Origin: Paraoerskovia marina DSM 21750
GTDB taxonomy: Bacteria; Actinomycetota; Actinomycetes; Actinomycetales; Cellulomonadaceae
Direction of reading: 5' to 3'
NCBI RefSeq assembly: GCF_000701465.1
Contig: NZ_JNIY01000004.1
Location: 186,001-250,000, forward strand
DNA: 64,000 nucleotides
A program made the translations under genes and the position numbers. A model generated the notes under the pieces. That model saw nothing but the letters and a program-made list of their open reading frames with translations, made no database searches and was not told the origin of the DNA. Positions 29,439 to 38,094 of this stretch are shown piece by piece; position 1 is the first letter of the stretch; every line of letters starts with the position of its first letter.

Positions 29439-29453
29439 ATTCCCCTTTCCATA

Positions 29454-29482
29454 TTGACGGGAAAGCCGATCCGTGCGATTCT
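29454..29482 (+). promoter_or_regulatory. lsr2: lsr2 promoter in an AT-rich patch
   Basis: TTGACG (29454-29459) and GATTCT (29477-29482) are spaced by 17 nt, a good vegetative sigma-factor promoter, 43 nt before the lsr2 start. The whole gap 29439-29525 is close to 50% GC in a roughly 70% GC region. Confidence 0.6.
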
Positions 29483-29525
29483 CAGGTTGAAATTGCACTT
29501 CAATCCTGACGTGAGGTAGGCACCC

Positions 29526-29858
29526 GTGGCCCAGAAGGTCCAAGTCATTTTGATCGACGACATCGATTCCGGTAATGCAGACGAGACCGTCACGTTCGCG
29601 CTTGACGGCGTCTCGTACGAGATCGACCTCAGCACGGAGCATGCGGCCGAGCTTCGTGACTCCTTCGCGCAGTGGATCGCCAACGGCCGAAAGGTCGGGG
29701 GCCGTACGGCAAAGCAGGGGCGTCGTTCTTCACGCCCGGCTGGACGCTCGTCCAACGCGACGCAGGTCCGTGAGTGGGCTCGCGAGAACGGCCACACGGT
29801 CAGCGACCGTGGGCGCATCTCGGCCGAGCTGCAGGAGGCGTACGACGCCGCGCACTGA
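29526..29858 (+). CDS. lsr2: Lsr2 nucleoid-associated silencer
   Basis: A 110-residue actinobacterial H-NS analogue that binds AT-rich minor grooves and silences horizontally acquired DNA. It has the N-terminal dimerisation strands (QVILIDDIDSG, DGVSYEIDLS), a basic linker and the C-terminal DNA-binding domain with the RGR hook in SDRGRISAELQEAY. GTG start with GAGGTAGG upstream. The position after lysS is as in M. tuberculosis (Rv3598c-Rv3597c). A perfect terminator follows. Confidence 0.97.
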   Translation: MAQKVQVILIDDIDSGNADETVTFALDGVSYEIDLSTEHAAELRDSFAQWIANGRKVGGRTAKQGRRSSRPAGRSSNATQVREWARENGHTVSDRGRISAELQEAYDAAH

Positions 29859-29867
29859 TCGCACCGA

Positions 29868-29906
29868 CCACAGGCCCCGCACCCGTCAGGGGTGCGGGGC
29901 CTGTGG
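29868..29906 (+). terminator. terminator after lsr2
   Basis: A 17-bp perfect stem (29868-29884 with 29890-29906) with a 5-nt loop, 9 nt after the lsr2 stop. No T-run, as is usual for actinobacterial hairpins. Confidence 0.85.
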
Positions 29907-29949
29907 CGTGCGGGCGCACGAGGGCGGCCCGCCTCGGTAGGGTCGGCAG

Positions 29950-31065
29950 ATGACCTCTGAGACGACCCCTCGCACCCCGTCCGTCCCGTTGTGGGTCGGC
30001 ACCGTCCCGCTGTGGATCGGCACGTTCCCGGCCGCAGGGCTGGGCACCGAGCCCGATCGGGGCGAGGGTGTCTGGCGTGTCGACGTCGACGCCGCCACGG
30101 GTGCGTTCACCGCTCCCGTCCAGGTGGTCACGGCACCGTCGCCCTCGTTCCTCGCGCTGCACCCCTCCGGCCGGACGCTCTATGCCGCGTCCGAGACCGA
30201 CACGGGAGTCGCGGTCGTCCTCGCCGTCGACGCCGCGCGGGAGTCGCTCGAGCCCGTCACCTCCGTCCCGACCGGCGGCCCCTCGCCGTGCCACGTCTCG
30301 GCGACGCCCGACACGGTCTGGCTGGCCAACTACGGCGGCGGCTCGGTCGCACGATTCCCGGTGGACGAGGACGGGCTCCCGCTCGCGACGTCGTCGGTCG
30401 ACCAGCACGAGGGCAGCGGCCCGGACGCCGACCGTCAGGGGGGCCCACATGCGCACTTCGTGGCCCCGGTCGGGGACGAGGTGTGGTCCGCGGACCTCGG
30501 CACGGACCAGCTCGTGCGCTACACGCCCGACGGTGCCGTGATCGGTGCTGTGCAGATGCCCGCCGGGACGGGGCCGCGTCACTTCGTCCACGTCCCCGGA
30601 GCGGTCCTCGTCGTCGGCGAGCTCGACCCGGCCGTGTTCGTGGTCTCCCTGGGTGACGAGGAGTCCGCCGAGCCCACCGTCACGCACACCTACCCTTTGG
30701 GGTCGGCCACCTCGGAGCCCCGCCCGTACCCCTCGCACGTCGCACTGTCTCAGGACGGCTCGCGCCTGTACGTCGCGGTGCGCGGCGCCGACACGATCGT
30801 GGCCTACGCGGTCGAGACGTCCGGCACCGAGGTCTCGCTGCGTGCGCTCGCCGAGAGCCCGATCGGCGGGGCCTGGCCGCGCCACTTCGCCGTCGTCGCC
30901 GGGCCGACGGCGGACGACGACGGCGACCTCGTCGTCGTCGCGCAGCAGAACGGCGACGAGCTGACCAGCCTGCGCGTCGACCGCGTCACCGGCCGGGCAC
31001 GCGTCCTCGGCAGTGTGAGCCTTCCCGCCCCCGGATGCGTACTCGTCGACTCCGTCGAGGGCTGA
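29950..31065 (+). CDS. lactonase-family beta-propeller (6-phosphogluconolactonase YbhE type)
   Basis: A 371-residue seven-bladed beta-propeller of the lactonase family (Pfam Lactonase, YbhE/Pgl2-like). Blade signatures include [38 protein letters not shown] and GPRHFVHVP, and [10 protein letters not shown] near the end. Members hydrolyse 6-phosphogluconolactone or other lactones in the cytoplasm. The ATG lies 6 nt after a TAGGGT box (29938-29943), so it is probably leaderless. A real pentose-phosphate role is only inferred. Confidence 0.85.
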   Translation: MTSETTPRTPSVPLWVGTVPLWIGTFPAAGLGTEPDRGEGVWRVDVDAATGAFTAPVQVVTAPSPSFLALHPSGRTLYAASETDTGVAVVLAVDAARESLEPVTSVPTGGPSPCHVSATPDTVWLANYGGGSVARFPVDEDGLPLATSSVDQHEGSGPDADRQGGPHAHFVAPVGDEVWSADLGTDQLVRYTPDGAVIGAVQMPAGTGPRHFVHVPGAVLVVGELDPAVFVVSLGDEESAEPTVTHTYPLGSATSEPRPYPSHVALSQDGSRLYVAVRGADTIVAYAVETSGTEVSLRALAESPIGGAWPRHFAVVAGPTADDDGDLVVVAQQNGDELTSLRVDRVTGRARVLGSVSLPAPGCVLVDSVEG

Positions 31066-31075
31066 TACTGGTCGC

Positions 31076-32365
31076 ATGGACCTTGCCGCACCCGGGCGCC
31101 CCGTGCGCGTCGCGATGATCTGCGTGCACACGTCCCCCCTGGACCGGCCCGGGAGCGGGGACGCGGGCGGCATGAACGTCTACGTGCTCGAGCTCGCCCG
31201 CGCGCTGGCCGCGCGCGGGGCCGCCGTCGAGATCTTCACCCGGGCCACCTCGTCGAGCCAGCCGCCGTGCGTCGAGGTCGAGCCCGGCGTCGTCGTGCGC
31301 CACGTCCCGGCCGGCCCGTTCGAGGGACTCGACAAGAACGACCTGCCCGGCCAGCTCTGCGCCTTCGCAGCCGGGCTCCTGCGCGCCGAGGCGGGGCGCG
31401 AACGCGGGTGGTACGACGTCGTGCACAGCCACTACTGGCTGTCCGGGGAGGTCGGGTGGCTCGTCGCGGACCGGTGGGACGTCCCGCTGGTGCACACCAT
31501 GCACACGATGGCCCGGGTCAAGAACGCCGCCCTCGCTCCCGGCGACGTGCCGGAGCCGGCCGGCCGGATCATCGGCGAGGAGCAGGTGACCGCCGAGGCC
31601 GACGCCCTGATCGCCTCGACGGCCGCCGAGGCCGACGACCTCGTGCGGGAGTACGACGCCGACCCGGCCCAGGTGCACGTGGTGCCCCCGGGCGTGGACC
31701 TGCAGAACTTCGCCCCGGTCGGGCCGGGCCGCGAGGCTGTCCGGGCTCACCTCGGCGCGTGCGGTGCCGAGGTGGACGACGCGGGGCTCGTGGTCTTCGC
31801 CGGTCGCGTCCAGGCGCTCAAGGCACCCGACGTCCTCGTCCGCGCGCTCGGCGTCATGCGGGCGGCGGGGGAGCCGGTCCCCGTCCTCGCCATTCTCGGC
31901 GGGGCGTCGGGACGTCCGACGGCGGTGCGAGAGCTCGAGGCGCTGGCCGCGGTCGAGGGGGTGGCCGACCGCGTCGTGGTGCTGCCGCCCGTGGACCGGG
32001 CCGAGCTCGCCACGTGGTTCCGTGCGGCCGACATCGTCGCCGTGCCGTCGCACAACGAGTCGTTCGGCCTCGTCGCCGCCGAGGCGTCGGCCTGCGGCAC
32101 CCCCGTGGTCGCGGCGTCCGTCGGCGGGCTGCGGACGATCGTCGTCGACGACGTCTCCGGTGTCCTCGTCCCCGACCACGAACCCGTCACGTGGGCGGCC
32201 GAGATCGGCGCGCTGCTCGGTGACCCCGAGCGGCGGGCCCGTCTCGGGGCCGGAGCCGTGCAGATCGCCCAGCAGTTCGGGTGGGACCGGACCGCGCAGG
32301 GCGTGCTCGACGCCTATTCCGCGGCCCTCGACGCGCGCGCCTCGCTCGAGCTCGTCCGGGGCTGA
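31076..32365 (+). CDS. mshA: D-inositol-3-phosphate glycosyltransferase (mycothiol synthesis)
   Basis: A 429-residue GT4-family glycosyltransferase that joins N-acetylglucosamine from UDP-GlcNAc to inositol 3-phosphate, the first step of mycothiol synthesis. Characteristic pieces: [19 protein letters not shown] near the N-terminus, [13 protein letters not shown], and the C-terminal nucleotide-sugar site [27 protein letters not shown] element is 6 nt before the ATG. gpmA and senX3-regX3 nearby match the M. tuberculosis cluster mshA...gpm1-senX3-regX3. It also fits the DinB-fold protein after metX. Confidence 0.95.
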   Translation: MDLAAPGRPVRVAMICVHTSPLDRPGSGDAGGMNVYVLELARALAARGAAVEIFTRATSSSQPPCVEVEPGVVVRHVPAGPFEGLDKNDLPGQLCAFAAGLLRAEAGRERGWYDVVHSHYWLSGEVGWLVADRWDVPLVHTMHTMARVKNAALAPGDVPEPAGRIIGEEQVTAEADALIASTAAEADDLVREYDADPAQVHVVPPGVDLQNFAPVGPGREAVRAHLGACGAEVDDAGLVVFAGRVQALKAPDVLVRALGVMRAAGEPVPVLAILGGASGRPTAVRELEALAAVEGVADRVVVLPPVDRAELATWFRAADIVAVPSHNESFGLVAAEASACGTPVVAASVGGLRTIVVDDVSGVLVPDHEPVTWAAEIGALLGDPERRARLGAGAVQIAQQFGWDRTAQGVLDAYSAALDARASLELVRG

Positions 32366-32385
32366 CCCGTCGGTCGAGCGTCCCT

Positions 32386-32410
32386 GTCGGTCGAGCTTGT
32401 CGAGACCGGG
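32386..32410 (+). repeat. dispersed repeat, copy 1 (mshA 3' region)
   Basis: A variant of the unit GGTCGAGCCTGTCGAGACC, here with TT for CT (GAGCTTGTC). It is one of two copies in the 134-nt gap after mshA; a truncated unit precedes it at 32369-32379 and related inverted pieces lie between the copies. Confidence 0.75.
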
Positions 32411-32465
32411 TATGTCGTCTCGACGGGCTCGACGAGCGCTGCCTCCACCGGTCGAGCGGCACCCC

Positions 32466-32490
32466 GTCGGTCGAGCCTGTCGAGACCGGG
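32466..32490 (+). repeat. dispersed repeat, copy 2 (mshA 3' region)
   Basis: An exact copy of GGTCGAGCCTGTCGAGACC with its GTC prefix and GGG suffix, 80 nt after copy 1 and just before the 3' end of the convergent F420-type gene. The same unit recurs near 44.9 kb. Confidence 0.8.
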
Positions 32491-32499
32491 CGTGTCGGG

Positions 32500-32934
32500 C
32501 TACACGGCCTCGAGCACGATCACGGGGATCTCGCGCTCGGTGCGCGTCTGGTATTCGGCGTAGTCGGGCCAGACCGCGACGGCGCGCTCCCACCACAGGG
32601 CCTTCTCCTCGCCCGTGACCTCGCGGGCGCGGTAGTCGCGCCGCTCGGCGCCGTCTTGCAGCTCGACGAGGTCGTGGGCGCAGATGTTCCGGTACCAGAC
32701 CGGGTGCTTCGGCCCGCCGCCCTGGGAGGCGACGACGGCGTAGCTGCCGTCGTGCTCGACCCGCATCAGCGGCGTCTTGCGGAGTGCTCCCGAGCGGGCG
32801 CCCAGGGTCCAGAGCACGATGATCGGCACGTCGCGCATCGTGTTGCCCTGGGTCCCGCCGGAAGACTCGAAGAGCTCCACCTGGTTGCGGACGAACTCGT
32901 CGGGACTGGGGGAGTACGGTGCGTCCAGAGGCAT
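32500..32934 (-). CDS. deazaflavin (F420)-dependent nitroreductase-family protein
   Basis: A 144-residue split-barrel protein of the DDN / F420H2-dependent reductase family common in actinobacteria. Family motifs are visible: [20 protein letters not shown], then [18 protein letters not shown], and [20 protein letters not shown]. Such proteins reduce quinones or other hydrophobic compounds with F420H2 or bind related flavins. I chose the ATG at 32934 since it matches usual family starts (MPL...); a longer frame reaches 33000. It is divergent from gpmA. Cofactor use is inferred from family. Confidence 0.85.
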   Translation of the reverse strand: MPLDAPYSPSPDEFVRNQVELFESSGGTQGNTMRDVPIIVLWTLGARSGALRKTPLMRVEHDGSYAVVASQGGGPKHPVWYRNICAHDLVELQDGAERRDYRAREVTGEEKALWWERAVAVWPDYAEYQTRTEREIPVIVLEAV

Positions 32935-33071
32935 GGCTCCAGTCAACGCTCCCGCGCTCCAGAACGCCAGCCATGCCTGCTCCGGCCGTGTCGAGGCCAA
33001 GAGTTGACCCTCGACGGACCGCCAGACGGGACGATCGTGTCATCGACGTGACCGTAGGGCACGATAGACCC

Positions 33072-33809
33072 ATGACTTACACACTCGTGCTTCTTCGCCA
33101 CGGCGAGAGCGAATGGAACGCCAAGAACCTCTTCACGGGCTGGGTCGACGTCCCGCTGTCGGAGAAGGGCGTGGAGGAGGCTCGGCGCGGCGGTCAGCTG
33201 CTGACCGACGCCGGCGTCACGCCCGACGTGCTGCACACCTCGCTCCTGCGCCGCGCGATCATGACCGCGAACCTCGCGCTGGACGCGGCGGACCGGCACT
33301 GGATCCCGGTCAAGCGCAACTGGCGCCTGAACGAGCGCCACTACGGCGCGCTGCAGGGCAAGAACAAGAAGGAGACGCTCGACGAGTACGGCAACGAGCA
33401 GTTCATGCTGTGGCGCCGCTCGTACGACACCCCGCCGCCGGAGATCGAGCTGGGCTCGGAGTTCTCCCAGGACCAGGACCCGCGCTACGCGGACGCCCCG
33501 GTGGTGCGGACCGAGTGCCTCAAGGACGTCCTCGAGCGCGCACTCCCGTACTGGGAGGGTGAGATTATCCCCGACCTCAAGGCCGGCAAGACGGTCCTCG
33601 TTGCCGCGCACGGCAACTCCCTGCGCGCCATCATCAAGCACCTCGACGGCATCTCGGACGAGGACATCGCGGGTCTGAACGTCCCGACGGGCATCCCGCT
33701 CCTCTACGAGCTGGACGAGGACTTCAAGCCTGTCACGCCGGGCGGGACCTACCTCGACCCCGAGGCGGCCAAGGACGCGATCGCGGCCGTGGCGAACCAG
33801 GGTCGCTGA
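33072..33809 (+). CDS. gpmA: phosphoglycerate mutase, 2,3-bisphosphoglycerate-dependent
   Basis: A 245-residue cofactor-dependent mutase of glycolysis that interconverts 3- and 2-phosphoglycerate. The phospho-histidine is in [12 protein letters not shown], the second histidine in [30 protein letters not shown] is typical of dPGM. It sits between mshA and senX3-regX3 in the order known from mycobacteria. A perfect 21-bp hairpin follows. Confidence 0.96.
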   Translation: MTYTLVLLRHGESEWNAKNLFTGWVDVPLSEKGVEEARRGGQLLTDAGVTPDVLHTSLLRRAIMTANLALDAADRHWIPVKRNWRLNERHYGALQGKNKKETLDEYGNEQFMLWRRSYDTPPPEIELGSEFSQDQDPRYADAPVVRTECLKDVLERALPYWEGEIIPDLKAGKTVLVAAHGNSLRAIIKHLDGISDEDIAGLNVPTGIPLLYELDEDFKPVTPGGTYLDPEAAKDAIAAVANQGR

Positions 33810-33822
33810 CCTCCCAAGCCGT

Positions 33823-33867
33823 ACGACGACGGCGCCGCACCCTCGCAGGGTGCGGCGCCGTCGTCGT
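33823..33867. terminator. bidirectional terminator between gpmA and phoU
   Basis: A perfect 21-bp stem (33823-33843 with 33847-33867) with a 3-nt loop in the 82-nt gap between convergent gpmA and phoU. It can serve both strands and is the strongest hairpin in the window. Confidence 0.85.
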
Positions 33868-33891
33868 CGGTCCGGGCGGACCCGGCGTGCG

Positions 33892-34557
33892 TCAGTTGTC
33901 GTGGTGGCTGTGGGCCGCGCTTTCCAGCTCGCCGGTCACGAGGAACTCGATGCGGCGCGCGATCGACACCGCGTGGTCGCCGAACCGCTCGTAGAAGCGG
34001 CTCAGGAGCGTCGCGTCGATGGTCTGCTGCGCGTCCTCGGTCCACCCCTCGTCCAGCATCGTGGTGAACGTCTGGCGGTGGAGCTGGTCGAGGATCGCGT
34101 CGTCGGCCTTGACCTGCGCGGCGAGCTCGAGGTCGCGGTTCTCGAGGAGGCCCTGGACACGCCGAGCCGCACGCGTGGCGGCCTCGTGCATCTCGCGCAG
34201 GGTCGGCTCGAGCACGGGGACGGCCCGGTCGGGGTAGCGGCCTCGGGCGATCTGCGCGATGTGCCGGGCGAGGTCGCCCATCCGCTCCAGTGTCGAGCTC
34301 ATCCGCAGCGCGGTGACGACGATCCGGAGGTCCGTGGCGACCGGTGCCTGCTGGGCCAGGATGTAGAGGCAGCGCTCGTCGAGCGCGCGCTCGATCGTGT
34401 CGATCGCCAGGTCGTCGACGATCACTTCCTGCGCGAGCTGGTGGTCGGCGTCGATCAGGGCGCGGCCGGCGCGGTCGATCGCCTCGGCGACCAGCGCGCT
34501 CATCTCCTGCAGGTCGTCCCCGACCTGCTGCAGCTCCGCCTCAAAGATCTCCCGCAT
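33892..34557 (-). CDS. phoU: phosphate signalling protein PhoU
   Basis: A 221-residue protein of two three-helix bundles that restrains the phosphate sensor kinase when phosphate is plentiful. The metal-binding E/D-x-x-x-D signatures are present (ALRMSSTLERMGDLARHIA and SRFYERFGDHAVSIARRIEF). GAGGAGAG precedes the ATG at 34557. It is divergent from senX3 with a shared 214-nt control region. A histidine-rich tail (HSHHDN) ends the protein. Confidence 0.95.
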   Translation of the reverse strand: MREIFEAELQQVGDDLQEMSALVAEAIDRAGRALIDADHQLAQEVIVDDLAIDTIERALDERCLYILAQQAPVATDLRIVVTALRMSSTLERMGDLARHIAQIARGRYPDRAVPVLEPTLREMHEAATRAARRVQGLLENRDLELAAQVKADDAILDQLHRQTFTTMLDEGWTEDAQQTIDATLLSRFYERFGDHAVSIARRIEFLVTGELESAAHSHHDN

Positions 34558-34668
34558 GGCTGCCCTCTCCTCGGGCACACTGGGGCCCGTCGTTCGGTGC
34601 GCCGAAGGGCGCACACGTGTGGTTCGTGAGTCTTCACCATTCCACGGGCACTCGCACCAGACCAGTCG

Positions 34669-34701
34669 ATAGGGTGAACAACCCTCGACGGCCGCGTGAA
34701 T
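34669..34701 (-). promoter_or_regulatory. phoU: candidate PHO-box-like repeats upstream of phoU
   Basis: On the minus strand three consecutive 11-nt units read ATTCACGCGGC, CGTCGAGGGTT and GTTCACCCTAT. The first and third match the TTCACC core of actinobacterial PHO boxes and are in phase at 22 nt. A weaker match than the box at pstS. Confidence 0.35.
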
Positions 34702-34771
34702 AGTCGACGTCCTGGCGGCCCGGGTGCGCCGTTGCCGCTCCCGGCGCACCCCTGCCCCGTACGCTGGCGTC

Positions 34772-35959
34772 GTGGACGGAGCAATCGACGGGGCGACAGT
34801 GCTCGTGGCGGGCGTCATCGGCGTCGTGGTCGGTGTGGTCGCCGCTCTCGCGTTCCGATGGAGCGAGCGTGAGCACCGCCATGCGCCGCCGGAGCAGCCG
34901 CCCGAGCTGCAGGACGGGCTGGTCCGCGTGCTCGCGGTGCTGCGCTCTGCGGCGGTCGTCCTCGACACCGACGGCGACGTGCTGCGGGCGAGTCCGCCGG
35001 CGTACGCGCTCGGCGTGGTGCGCGACGACGTGATCGCGCACCCGGCCATCCGCGAGCTCGTCGACGCGGTCCGGCGGGACGGGGTGATCCGGGACGAGGA
35101 GCTCGAGGTCGCCCGCGGGCCGGTCGGGCGCGGGACGGTTCTGCTCCAGGTGCGGGTGGCTGCGATCGGCCCCGACCACCTGCTCGTCCTCGCCGAGGAC
35201 CGCACCGAGTCCGCACGCGTCGAGGCGATCCGTCGCGACTTCGTCGTCAACGTCTCCCACGAGCTCAAGACCCCTGTCGGGGCGCTGTCCCTGCTGGCCG
35301 AGACCGTGCAGGACGCCGCGGACGACCCGGTGGCCGTCCGACGCTTCGCCGGACGCATGCAGTCGGAGGCCACGCGCCTGTCCGCGCTCGTCCACGAGAT
35401 CATCGAGCTCTCCCGCCTCCAGGTGGCCGGGGCGCTCCAGGAGGTCCGGGTGGTCCCGGTCGGCGACGTCGTCGGCGAGGCGATCGACCGCGCCCGCACC
35501 ACGGCGGCGGCGAAGGGGATCACGATCACCGCCGGTGGGACGCAGGACGCGACCGTCTACGGCGACCACAACCTGCTCGTGACCGCGCTGCGCAACCTCG
35601 TCGACAACGCCGTCTCGTACTCGCCCGGCGGGACGCGGGTGGGGGTCGGCGTGAGCATCGCGGAGGGGGCAGGCCTGGTGGAGATCGCGGTCGTCGACCA
35701 GGGCATCGGGATCGCCCCGGACGCCCAGGACCGGGTGTTCGAGCGCTTCTACCGGGTGGACCCCGCGCGGTCGCGCGACACCGGGGGCACGGGCCTCGGG
35801 CTGAGCATCGTCAAGCACATCGCGGCCGACCACGGCGGCGAGGTCACCATGTGGTCCGAGCCGGGCCGGGGCTCGACCTTCACGCTGCGGATCCCCGTGG
35901 CACGCACGTCCGTCGCGGACAGCGACGGTTCGACCGACAACGAGGAGGTGGATGCGTGA
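34772..35959 (+). CDS. senX3: phosphate sensor histidine kinase SenX3/PhoR
   Basis: A 395-residue membrane sensor kinase. One membrane helix (about residues 8-29) is followed by a PAS-like region (VLDTDGDVLRASPPAYALG) and the HisKA domain with phospho-acceptor His163 in VNVSHELKTPVGAL. The ATPase domain has N box LRNLVDNAVSYSP, G1 DQGIGIAPD and G2 GGTGLGLSIVKH. It signals low phosphate to RegX3. GTG start lies 6 nt after TACGCT (34760-34765), so it is probably leaderless. It overlaps regX3 by 4 nt. Confidence 0.95.
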   Translation: MDGAIDGATVLVAGVIGVVVGVVAALAFRWSEREHRHAPPEQPPELQDGLVRVLAVLRSAAVVLDTDGDVLRASPPAYALGVVRDDVIAHPAIRELVDAVRRDGVIRDEELEVARGPVGRGTVLLQVRVAAIGPDHLLVLAEDRTESARVEAIRRDFVVNVSHELKTPVGALSLLAETVQDAADDPVAVRRFAGRMQSEATRLSALVHEIIELSRLQVAGALQEVRVVPVGDVVGEAIDRARTTAAAKGITITAGGTQDATVYGDHNLLVTALRNLVDNAVSYSPGGTRVGVGVSIAEGAGLVEIAVVDQGIGIAPDAQDRVFERFYRVDPARSRDTGGTGLGLSIVKHIAADHGGEVTMWSEPGRGSTFTLRIPVARTSVADSDGSTDNEEVDA

Positions 35960-36660
35960 CGCGCATCCTGGTAGTTGAGGACGAGGAGTCGTATCGCGAC
36001 CCGCTGACGTACCAGCTCACCCGGGAGGGGTACGACGTCGTCGCCGCGGCCGACGGGAACGAGGGCCTCGCCGCGTACGACGCGGGCGGGGCGGACATCG
36101 TCCTGCTCGACCTGATGCTGCCCGGCCTCAGCGGGATGGAGGTCTGCCGCGAGCTCCGTCAGCGCGGTGACGTCCCCGTCATCATGCTGACGGCCAAGGA
36201 CTCCGAGATCGACAAGGTGGTCGGCCTCGAGCTCGGCGCCGACGACTACGTCACCAAGCCGTACTCGTTCCGCGAGCTGCTCGCCCGCGTCCGCGCCGTC
36301 CTGCGTCGCCGTGGGGCGGGGGATGCTCCGGTGGCGGAGGAGTCCGAGAACGAGCTGCTCTCCGTCGGGCGCGTCCAGATGGACGTCGACCGGCACACCG
36401 TGACCGTGAACGGCGAGCTCGTCCCGTTCCCCCTGAAGGAGTTCGACCTGCTCGAGTACCTGCTGCGCCACGCCGGCCGGGTGCTGACCCGGGGGCAGCT
36501 GATCGACCGCGTCTGGGGGTCGGACTACGTGGGGGACACCAAGACGCTTGACGTGCACGTCAAGCGGGTCCGGGCGAAGATCGAGGAGGATCCTTCCTCA
36601 CCGTGCTTCCTCCTGACGGTGCGTGGCCTGGGGTACAAGATCTCCGACGACGGTGCGTGA
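35956..36660 (+). CDS. regX3: phosphate response regulator RegX3/PhoP
   Basis: A 234-residue OmpR-family regulator: receiver domain with Asp52 (LLDLMLPGLSG), Thr and Lys in MLTAKDS and YVTKPYSF, and a winged-helix domain ending VRGLGYKI. It activates the Pho regulon by binding 11-nt direct repeats; four such units lie 57 nt downstream of its stop, in front of pstS. GTG overlaps the senX3 stop; GAGGAGGTG precedes it. Confidence 0.96.
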   Translation: MTRILVVEDEESYRDPLTYQLTREGYDVVAAADGNEGLAAYDAGGADIVLLDLMLPGLSGMEVCRELRQRGDVPVIMLTAKDSEIDKVVGLELGADDYVTKPYSFRELLARVRAVLRRRGAGDAPVAEESENELLSVGRVQMDVDRHTVTVNGELVPFPLKEFDLLEYLLRHAGRVLTRGQLIDRVWGSDYVGDTKTLDVHVKRVRAKIEEDPSSPCFLLTVRGLGYKISDDGA

Positions 36661-36716
36661 TCCCGGAGGGTGACGTGCGACGGGGTGGACGACACGGTGG
36701 CAAACGGTCCGTGAGC

Positions 36717-36760
36717 GTTCACCCCGTGTTCACCGCAGAAGTCCATCGCCTTCACCCGGG
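36717..36760 (+). promoter_or_regulatory. pstS: PHO box: four 11-nt direct-repeat units upstream of pstS
   Basis: Four consecutive 11-nt units: GTTCACCCCGT (36717), GTTCACCGCAG (36728), AAGTCCATCGC (36739) and CTTCACCCGGG (36750). Units 1, 2 and 4 carry the TTCACC core of the actinobacterial PhoP/RegX3 box; unit 3 is degenerate. A TAACGT -10-like element follows at 36766-36771, so unit 4 lies where a -35 would be, as expected for an activator-dependent promoter. Confidence 0.8.
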
Positions 36761-36831
36761 CTCCTTAACGTCGTCCTCGACACCGGCGATCTCGTCGGTG
36801 GCCACGACGTGGACAAGGATGGAACCAGGAC

Positions 36832-37959
36832 GTGAAGCTCAGCCGATTCTCCCGCGCAGGTGCAGCCACTCTGGCCGCTGGCGCGCTCGCCGTCACGCTC
36901 ACCGCATGTGGATCCGACGACCCCGTGGGTGAGGCGCAGGCCGCCGACGGGGACTCTGCGACCACCGAGATGTCCGATCTCTCCGGCCAGCTCAACGGGG
37001 CCGGGGCCAGCTCGCAGGAAGCCGCGATGAACGCGTGGCGAGCCGGCTTCCAGGGTGAGAACCCCGACGTCACCGTCAACTACGACCCGATCGGGTCCGG
37101 TGGTGGACGCACCAACTTCATCGAGGGCGGCACTGCCTTCGCCGGCTCCGACGCCGCGCTCGACGACGAGGAGCTCGTCGACGCACAGGCGCGCTGCCTC
37201 GACGGCGAGGTGATCGAGCTGCCGATGTACATCAGCCCGATCGCCGTGATCTTCAACGTCGAGGGCGTCGACCAGCTCAAGCTGGACCCGGCCACCATCG
37301 CCGGGATCTTCAACGACGAGATCACCTCGTGGGACGACCCCGCGATCGTCGACCAGAACCCGGACGTCGAGCTGCCGTCCGAGGCGATCACCCCGGTCCA
37401 CCGCTCCGACGAGTCGGGCACCACCGAGAACTTCACCGAGTACCTCGAGGCCGCGGGCGGCGACGCCTGGCCGCACGAGGCGTCCGGCGACTGGCCCACC
37501 GAGGGTGGCCAGTCGGCGCAGGGCACCTCGGGCGTCGTGCAGACGGTCCAGGGCGGGTCCGGGACGATCGGCTACGCCGACGCGTCCCAGGCCGGCAGCC
37601 TCGGCACCGCCGAGGTCAAGGTCGGCGAGGAGTACGTGCCGTACTCGCCCGAGGCCGCGGCCAAGATCGTCGACGCCTCGGAGCAGATCGAGGGGCGCGG
37701 TCCGTACGACCACGCGCTCGAGCTGGCGCGCGACACGACCGAGTCGGGTGCCTACCCGATCGTCCTCGTCTCCTACCACCTGGCGTGCGCCACGTACGAG
37801 GACCAGGAGACGGCCGACCTCGTCAAGGCGTTCCTCGGCTACGTCGCGAGCGAGGAGGGCCAGGAGATCTCGTCCTCGGCCGCCGGATCCGCGCCGATCT
37901 CGGACAGCCTGCGCGCCGACGCCACCGAGGCGATCGACGCGATCAGCGCCCAGGGCTGA
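36832..37959 (+). CDS. pstS: phosphate ABC transporter substrate-binding lipoprotein
   Basis: A 375-residue phosphate-binding lipoprotein. The signal peptide ends in the lipobox LTAC with the acylated Cys at residue 24. Phosphate-contact segments are visible: GAGASSQEAAMNAW, GSGGGRTNFIEG, AGSDAAL, and HRSDESGTTENFTEYL. It delivers phosphate to PstCAB on the cell surface. Strongly regulated by the PHO box upstream. A stem-loop after the gene may raise its level over the permease genes. Confidence 0.97.
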   Translation: MKLSRFSRAGAATLAAGALAVTLTACGSDDPVGEAQAADGDSATTEMSDLSGQLNGAGASSQEAAMNAWRAGFQGENPDVTVNYDPIGSGGGRTNFIEGGTAFAGSDAALDDEELVDAQARCLDGEVIELPMYISPIAVIFNVEGVDQLKLDPATIAGIFNDEITSWDDPAIVDQNPDVELPSEAITPVHRSDESGTTENFTEYLEAAGGDAWPHEASGDWPTEGGQSAQGTSGVVQTVQGGSGTIGYADASQAGSLGTAEVKVGEEYVPYSPEAAAKIVDASEQIEGRGPYDHALELARDTTESGAYPIVLVSYHLACATYEDQETADLVKAFLGYVASEEGQEISSSAAGSAPISDSLRADATEAIDAISAQG

Positions 37960-37994
37960 CCCCCGCGCGGCCCCGGGCAGGGGTCGCGACCGCC

Positions 37995-38032
37995 GCCGGT
38001 GGCAGGACTGCAGTCGCGGTCCTCCCACCGGC
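37995..38032 (+). terminator. stem-loop between pstS and pstC
   Basis: GCCGGTGG (37995-38002) pairs with CCACCGGC (38025-38032), continued after a C-C mismatch by AGGAC/GTCCT around a 10-nt loop. It lies 35 nt after the pstS stop with no T-run, so it probably acts as a partial terminator or mRNA-stabilising element. Confidence 0.6.
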
Positions 38033-38094
38033 AGCGGCATGATCAGAGCAGTGCACGACGGACGACCGCCCGACCCCACCGCATGGGAGCACAC

